Source: Hydractinia symbiolongicarpus
Lineage: Eukaryota; Cnidaria; Hydrozoa; Anthoathecata; Hydractiniidae
Assembly (NCBI RefSeq): GCF_029227915.1
Contig: NC_079885.1
Location: 18,115,001 to 18,179,000 of the forward strand
Length of the DNA stretch: 64,000 nucleotides
Direction: 5' to 3'
Made by a program: the position numbers and the translations under genes. Below the pieces are notes generated by a model. The model was not told where the DNA came from. It did no database searches and saw only the letters and a list, made by a program, of their open reading frames with translations. This document shows, in pieces, positions 59,472 through 64,000 of the stretch (position 1 is its first letter; every line of letters starts with the position of its first letter).

Positions 59472-60020
59472 TCACTAGTCTAAATGAAAAAACGTGCAGG
59501 AGGCCATACGCGGGCCTATCTCTCATCTCGCTCACAGAGACTTGGTAAGCACGGTCCACTCAATGGCTTTCCAAATGCGAAGAGTGAAGGCCGCAGACGG
59601 CAGGGGTTGAGCCAAGGGCCTTTCGGCCGTATCCCGCTCACAAGTTTTTTTTTTTTTTTTAGCAGAATAATACATACGAGCTAATCAAAATCGGCTCGAG
59701 GAAAGAAATAAAGTTCAGAGACAACCAAAGGAGTCGAACTGCAGTAGAAACAAACTAGATGTAACGCAAGCCACTAGTACGACGTATTGCCTACAGGGAC
59801 CACACTCTCCGAGACAGCGAACGCAACTTCCTAGTGATTCACGCGAACGCACTCAACTAGGTGATGTAGATCAGAAAGGTGAAAGTCCTTGTGTCAAGTC
59901 TACACCTCACGATGCAGCACCTTTTAAGCGTCCTCTACGAACGGACACACTGGCAAGCGGCACACCACAAGCAAAGGTTAAGTCGGCTCGAAGGCACAAC
60001 AGGTCGCGCCGACTTACGAC

Positions 60021-60141
60021 AACTCTGGGCTTTCTTCAGTTCACGCACAAATCTTTCGCCTTTTACTAAAGATTTCCGTGGAGAAGGCCAAAACGATGAG
60101 TATATAGACGATTTTTCTACTGTCTCGCTTCGGCGGGACGA
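60021..60141 (+). ncRNA. RNU5: U5 snRNA, copy 44
   Basis: Stem I T form. Confidence 0.94.
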
Positions 60142-60690
60142 TCACTAGTCTAAATGAAAAAACGTGCAGGAGGCCATACGCGGGCCTATCTCTCATCTCG
60201 CTCACAGAGACTTGGTAAGCACGGTCCACTCAATGGCTTTCCAAATGCGAAGAGTGAAGGCCGCAGACGGCAGGGGTTGAGCCAAGGGCCTTTCGGCCGT
60301 ATCCCGCTCACAAGTTTTTTTTTTTTTTTTAGCAGAATAATACATACGAGCTAATCAAAATCGGCTCGAGGAAAGAAATAAAGTTCAGAGACAACCAAAG
60401 GAGTCGAACTGCAGTAGAAACAAACTAGATGTAACGCAAGCCACTAGTACGACGTATTGCCTACAGGGACCACACTCTCCGAGACAGCGAACGCAACTTC
60501 CTAGTGATTCACGCGAACGCACTCAACTAGGTGATGTAGATCAGAAAGGTGAAAGTCCTTGTGTCAAGTCTACACCTCACGATGCAGCACCTTTTAAGCG
60601 TCCTCTACGAACGGACACACTGGCAAGCGGCACACCACAAGCAAAGGTTAAGTCGGCTCGAAGGCACAACAGGTCGCGCCGACTTACGAC

Positions 60691-60811
60691 AACTCTGGGC
60701 TTTCTTCAGTTCACGCACAAATCTTTCGCCTTTTACTAAAGATTTCCGTGGAGAAGGCCAAAACGATGAGTATATAGACGATTTTTCTACTGTCTCGCTT
60801 CGGCGGGACGA
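60691..60811 (+). ncRNA. RNU5: U5 snRNA, copy 45
   Basis: Stem I T form. Confidence 0.94.
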
Positions 60812-61360
60812 TCACTAGTCTAAATGAAAAAACGTGCAGGAGGCCATACGCGGGCCTATCTCTCATCTCGCTCACAGAGACTTGGTAAGCACGGTCCACT
60901 CAATGGCTTTCCAAATGCGAAGAGTGAAGGCCGCAGACGGCAGGGGTTGAGCCAAGGGCCTTTCGGCCGTATCCCGCTCACAAGTTTTTTTTTTTTTTTT
61001 AGCAGAATAATACATACGAGCTAATCAAAATCGGCTCGAGGAAAGAAATAAAGTTCAGAGACAACCAAAGGAGTCGAACTGCAGTAGAAACAAACTAGAT
61101 GTAACGCAAGCCACTAGTACGACGTATTGCCTACAGGGACCACACTCTCCGAGACAGCGAACGCAACTTCCTAGTGATTCACGCGAACGCACTCAACTAG
61201 GTGATGTAGATCAGAAAGGTGAAAGTCCTTGTGTCAAGTCTACACCTCACGATGCAGCACCTTTTAAGCGTCCTCTACGAACGGACACACTGGCAAGCGG
61301 CACACCACAAGCAAAGGTTAAGTCGGCTCGAAGGCACAACAGGTCGCGCCGACTTACGAC

Positions 61361-61481
61361 AACTCTGGGCTTTCTTCAGTTCACGCACAAATCTTTCGCC
61401 TTTTACTAAAGATTTCCGTGGAGAAGGCCAAAACGATGAGTATATAGACGATTTTTCTACTGTCTCGCTTCGGCGGGACGA
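61361..61481 (+). ncRNA. RNU5: U5 snRNA, copy 46
   Basis: Stem I T form. Confidence 0.94.
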
Positions 61482-62030
61482 TCACTAGTCTAAATGAAAA
61501 AACGTGCAGGAGGCCATACGCGGGCCTATCTCTCATCTCGCTCACAGAGACTTGGTAAGCACGGTCCACTCAATGGCTTTCCAAATGCGAAGAGTGAAGG
61601 CCGCAGACGGCAGGGGTTGAGCCAAGGGCCTTTCGGCCGTATCCCGCTCACAAGTTTTTTTTTTTTTTTTAGCAGAATAATACATACGAGCTAATCAAAA
61701 TCGGCTCGAGGAAAGAAATAAAGTTCAGAGACAACCAAAGGAGTCGAACTGCAGTAGAAACAAACTAGATGTAACGCAAGCCACTAGTACGACGTATTGC
61801 CTACAGGGACCACACTCTCCGAGACAGCGAACGCAACTTCCTAGTGATTCACGCGAACGCACTCAACTAGGTGATGTAGATCAGAAAGGTGAAAGTCCTT
61901 GTGTCAAGTCTACACCTCACGATGCAGCACCTTTTAAGCGTCCTCTACGAACGGACACACTGGCAAGCGGCACACCACAAGCAAAGGTTAAGTCGGCTCG
62001 AAGGCACAACAGGTCGCGCCGACTTACGAC

Positions 62031-62151
62031 AACTCTGGGCTTTCTTCAGTTCACGCACAAATCTTTCGCCTTTTACTAAAGATTTCCGTGGAGAAGGCCA
62101 AAACGATGAGTATATAGACGATTTTTCTACTGTCTCGCTTCGGCGGGACGA
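62031..62151 (+). ncRNA. RNU5: U5 snRNA, copy 47
   Basis: Stem I T form. Confidence 0.94.
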
Positions 62152-62700
62152 TCACTAGTCTAAATGAAAAAACGTGCAGGAGGCCATACGCGGGCCTATC
62201 TCTCATCTCGCTCACAGAGACTTGGTAAGCACGGTCCACTCAATGGCTTTCCAAATGCGAAGAGTGAAGGCCGCAGACGGCAGGGGTTGAGCCAAGGGCC
62301 TTTCGGCCGTATCCCGCTCACAAGTTTTTTTTTTTTTTTTAGCAGAATAATACATACGAGCTAATCAAAATCGGCTCGAGGAAAGAAATAAAGTTCAGAG
62401 ACAACCAAAGGAGTCGAACTGCAGTAGAAACAAACTAGATGTAACGCAAGCCACTAGTACGACGTATTGCCTACAGGGACCACACTCTCCGAGACAGCGA
62501 ACGCAACTTCCTAGTGATTCACGCGAACGCACTCAACTAGGTGATGTAGATCAGAAAGGTGAAAGTCCTTGTGTCAAGTCTACACCTCACGATGCAGCAC
62601 CTTTTAAGCGTCCTCTACGAACGGACACACTGGCAAGCGGCACACCACAAGCAAAGGTTAAGTCGGCTCGAAGGCACAACAGGTCGCGCCGACTTACGAC

Positions 62701-62821
62701 AACACTGGGCTTTCTTCAGTTCACGCACAAATCTTTCGCCTTTTACTAAAGATTTCCGTGGAGAAGGCCAAAACGATGAGTATATAGACGATTTTTCTAC
62801 TGTCTCGCTTCGGCGGGACGA
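62701..62821 (+). ncRNA. RNU5: U5 snRNA, copy 48
   Basis: Stem I A variant, isolated among T-form neighbours. Confidence 0.94.
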
Positions 62822-63370
62822 TCACTAGTCTAAATGAAAAAACGTGCAGGAGGCCATACGCGGGCCTATCTCTCATCTCGCTCACAGAGACTTGGTAAGC
62901 ACGGTCCACTCAATGGCTTTCCAAATGCGAAGAGTGAAGGCCGCAGACGGCAGGGGTTGAGCCAAGGGCCTTTCGGCCGTATCCCGCTCACAAGTTTTTT
63001 TTTTTTTTTTAGCAGAATAATACATACGAGCTAATCAAAATCGGCTCGAGGAAAGAAATAAAGTTCAGAGACAACCAAAGGAGTCGAACTGCAGTAGAAA
63101 CAAACTAGATGTAACGCAAGCCACTAGTACGACGTATTGCCTACAGGGACCACACTCTCCGAGACAGCGAACGCAACTTCCTAGTGATTCACGCGAACGC
63201 ACTCAACTAGGTGATGTAGATCAGAAAGGTGAAAGTCCTTGTGTCAAGTCTACACCTCACGATGCAGCACCTTTTAAGCGTCCTCTACGAACGGACACAC
63301 TGGCAAGCGGCACACCACAAGCAAAGGTTAAGTCGGCTCGAAGGCACAACAGGTCGCGCCGACTTACGAC

Positions 63371-63491
63371 AACTCTGGGCTTTCTTCAGTTCACGCACAA
63401 ATCTTTCGCCTTTTACTAAAGATTTCCGTGGAGAAGGCCAAAACGATGAGTATATAGACGATTTTTCTACTGTCTCGCTTCGGCGGGACGA
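63371..63491 (+). ncRNA. RNU5: U5 snRNA, copy 49
   Basis: Stem I T form; last complete copy in the window. The next unit is cut about 40 bp before its U5 gene. Confidence 0.94.
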
Positions 63492-64000
63492 TCACTAGTC
63501 TAAATGAAAAAACGTGCAGGAGGCCATACGCGGGCCTATCTCTCATCTCGCTCACAGAGACTTGGTAAGCACGGTCCACTCAATGGCTTTCCAAATGCGA
63601 AGAGTGAAGGCCGCAGACGGCAGGGGTTGAGCCAAGGGCCTTTCGGCCGTATCCCGCTCACAAGTTTTTTTTTTTTTTTTAGCAGAATAATACATACGAG
63701 CTAATCAAAATCGGCTCGAGGAAAGAAATAAAGTTCAGAGACAACCAAAGGAGTCGAACTGCAGTAGAAACAAACTAGATGTAACGCAAGCCACTAGTAC
63801 GACGTATTGCCTACAGGGACCACACTCTCCGAGACAGCGAACGCAACTTCCTAGTGATTCACGCGAACGCACTCAACTAGGTGATGTAGATCAGAAAGGT
63901 GAAAGTCCTTGTGTCAAGTCTACACCTCACGATGCAGCACCTTTTAAGCGTCCTCTACGAACGGACACACTGGCAAGCGGCACACCACAAGCAAAGGTTA

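Larger units (their letters stand above)
31001..64000 (+). repeat. Tandem array of 670-bp units, each with one U5 snRNA gene
   Basis: Forty-nine complete units and part of a fiftieth lie head to tail, and the window ends inside the array. The unit is 670 bp except copies 13 and 22 (671 bp, one extra T). Each unit contains, in order, an upstream region of about 210 bp that must hold the U5 promoter, the U5 gene, and about 170 bp of GC-rich sequence with hairpins. These are followed by a T16 tract (31503-31518 in unit 1) and about 150 bp more. Units differ at only a handful of positions: T/A in U5 stem I, A/G at the U5 loop closing pair, a G inside the T tract, T/C in AATAA(T/C)ACAT, GA/GT before CAGCGAAC, and rare singles. 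Three ORFs of 89, 62 and 66 codons recur in every unit but overlap the RNA gene or its flank and are not supported as proteins. No 5S rRNA, tRNA or other known small RNA was recognised in the unit. Confidence 0.97.

Noticed and set aside
31067-63704. Three ORFs of 89, 62 and 66 codons repeated in every 670-bp unit
   Set aside because: Two of them run through the U5 gene and the third lies in its GC-rich flank. They show no family resemblance, and their sameness follows from unit homogeneity rather than protein selection.
31001-64000. 5S rRNA, tRNA or spliced-leader gene in the repeat unit
   Set aside because: A GGCCATAC match and a TTG|GTAAGC donor-like site drew attention. There is no 5S fold, no tRNA arms, and no Sm site after the donor.
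31001-64000. CRISPR-like array
   Set aside because: The unit is 670 bp with no variable spacers; it is an eukaryotic tandem gene array.

Overview
The window is nuclear DNA of an animal. It is AT-rich, its genes are split by GT-AG introns, and about half of it is mobile elements or repeats. The only gene recognised with confidence among ordinary cellular genes is metazoan GPAA1. The reverse-transcriptase families seen here are common in cnidarians and other marine invertebrates, so a cnidarian is my best guess. That is an inference, not something the sequence proves.

Layout. Positions 1-2115 hold no recognised gene. A degraded REL-endonuclease-type non-LTR retrotransposon lies on the minus strand (2116-5252). 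A spacer with a minisatellite follows (5253-8022). Next is a badly decayed APE-type retrotransposon on the plus strand (8023-11243). It is split by a 1,185-bp non-autonomous DNA element (8210-9394) whose target-site duplication can be read from the interrupted reading frame. A 5'-truncated CR1/L2-like copy (11544-13221, minus) is flanked by a 33-bp direct repeat.

GPAA1 runs from 13997 to 27519. I reconstructed ten exons with matching phases that give a 602-residue protein, a subunit of the GPI transamidase. Its introns hold a 176-bp foldback (intron 5), a TA-flanked inverted-repeat element and a single-exon minus-strand ORF (intron 7), and a complete two-gene DNA transposon of ISL2EU type (intron 9, 22086-26595). 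That transposon encodes a THAP-DDE transposase and, convergently, a SWIM/YqaJ-nuclease protein with one spliced intron.

Positions 27520-31000 hold repeat fragments, an ACGT-rich cluster and four diverged modules. From 31001 to the end of the window there is a single tandem array with a 670-bp unit. Each unit carries one U5 spliceosomal snRNA gene. The window contains 49 complete U5 copies plus part of a fiftieth unit, and the array continues past the window. Copies are nearly identical but fall into sequence classes that differ inside the U5 stem, and shared markers reveal a nine-unit higher-order duplication. The U5 array is the most notable content of the window.
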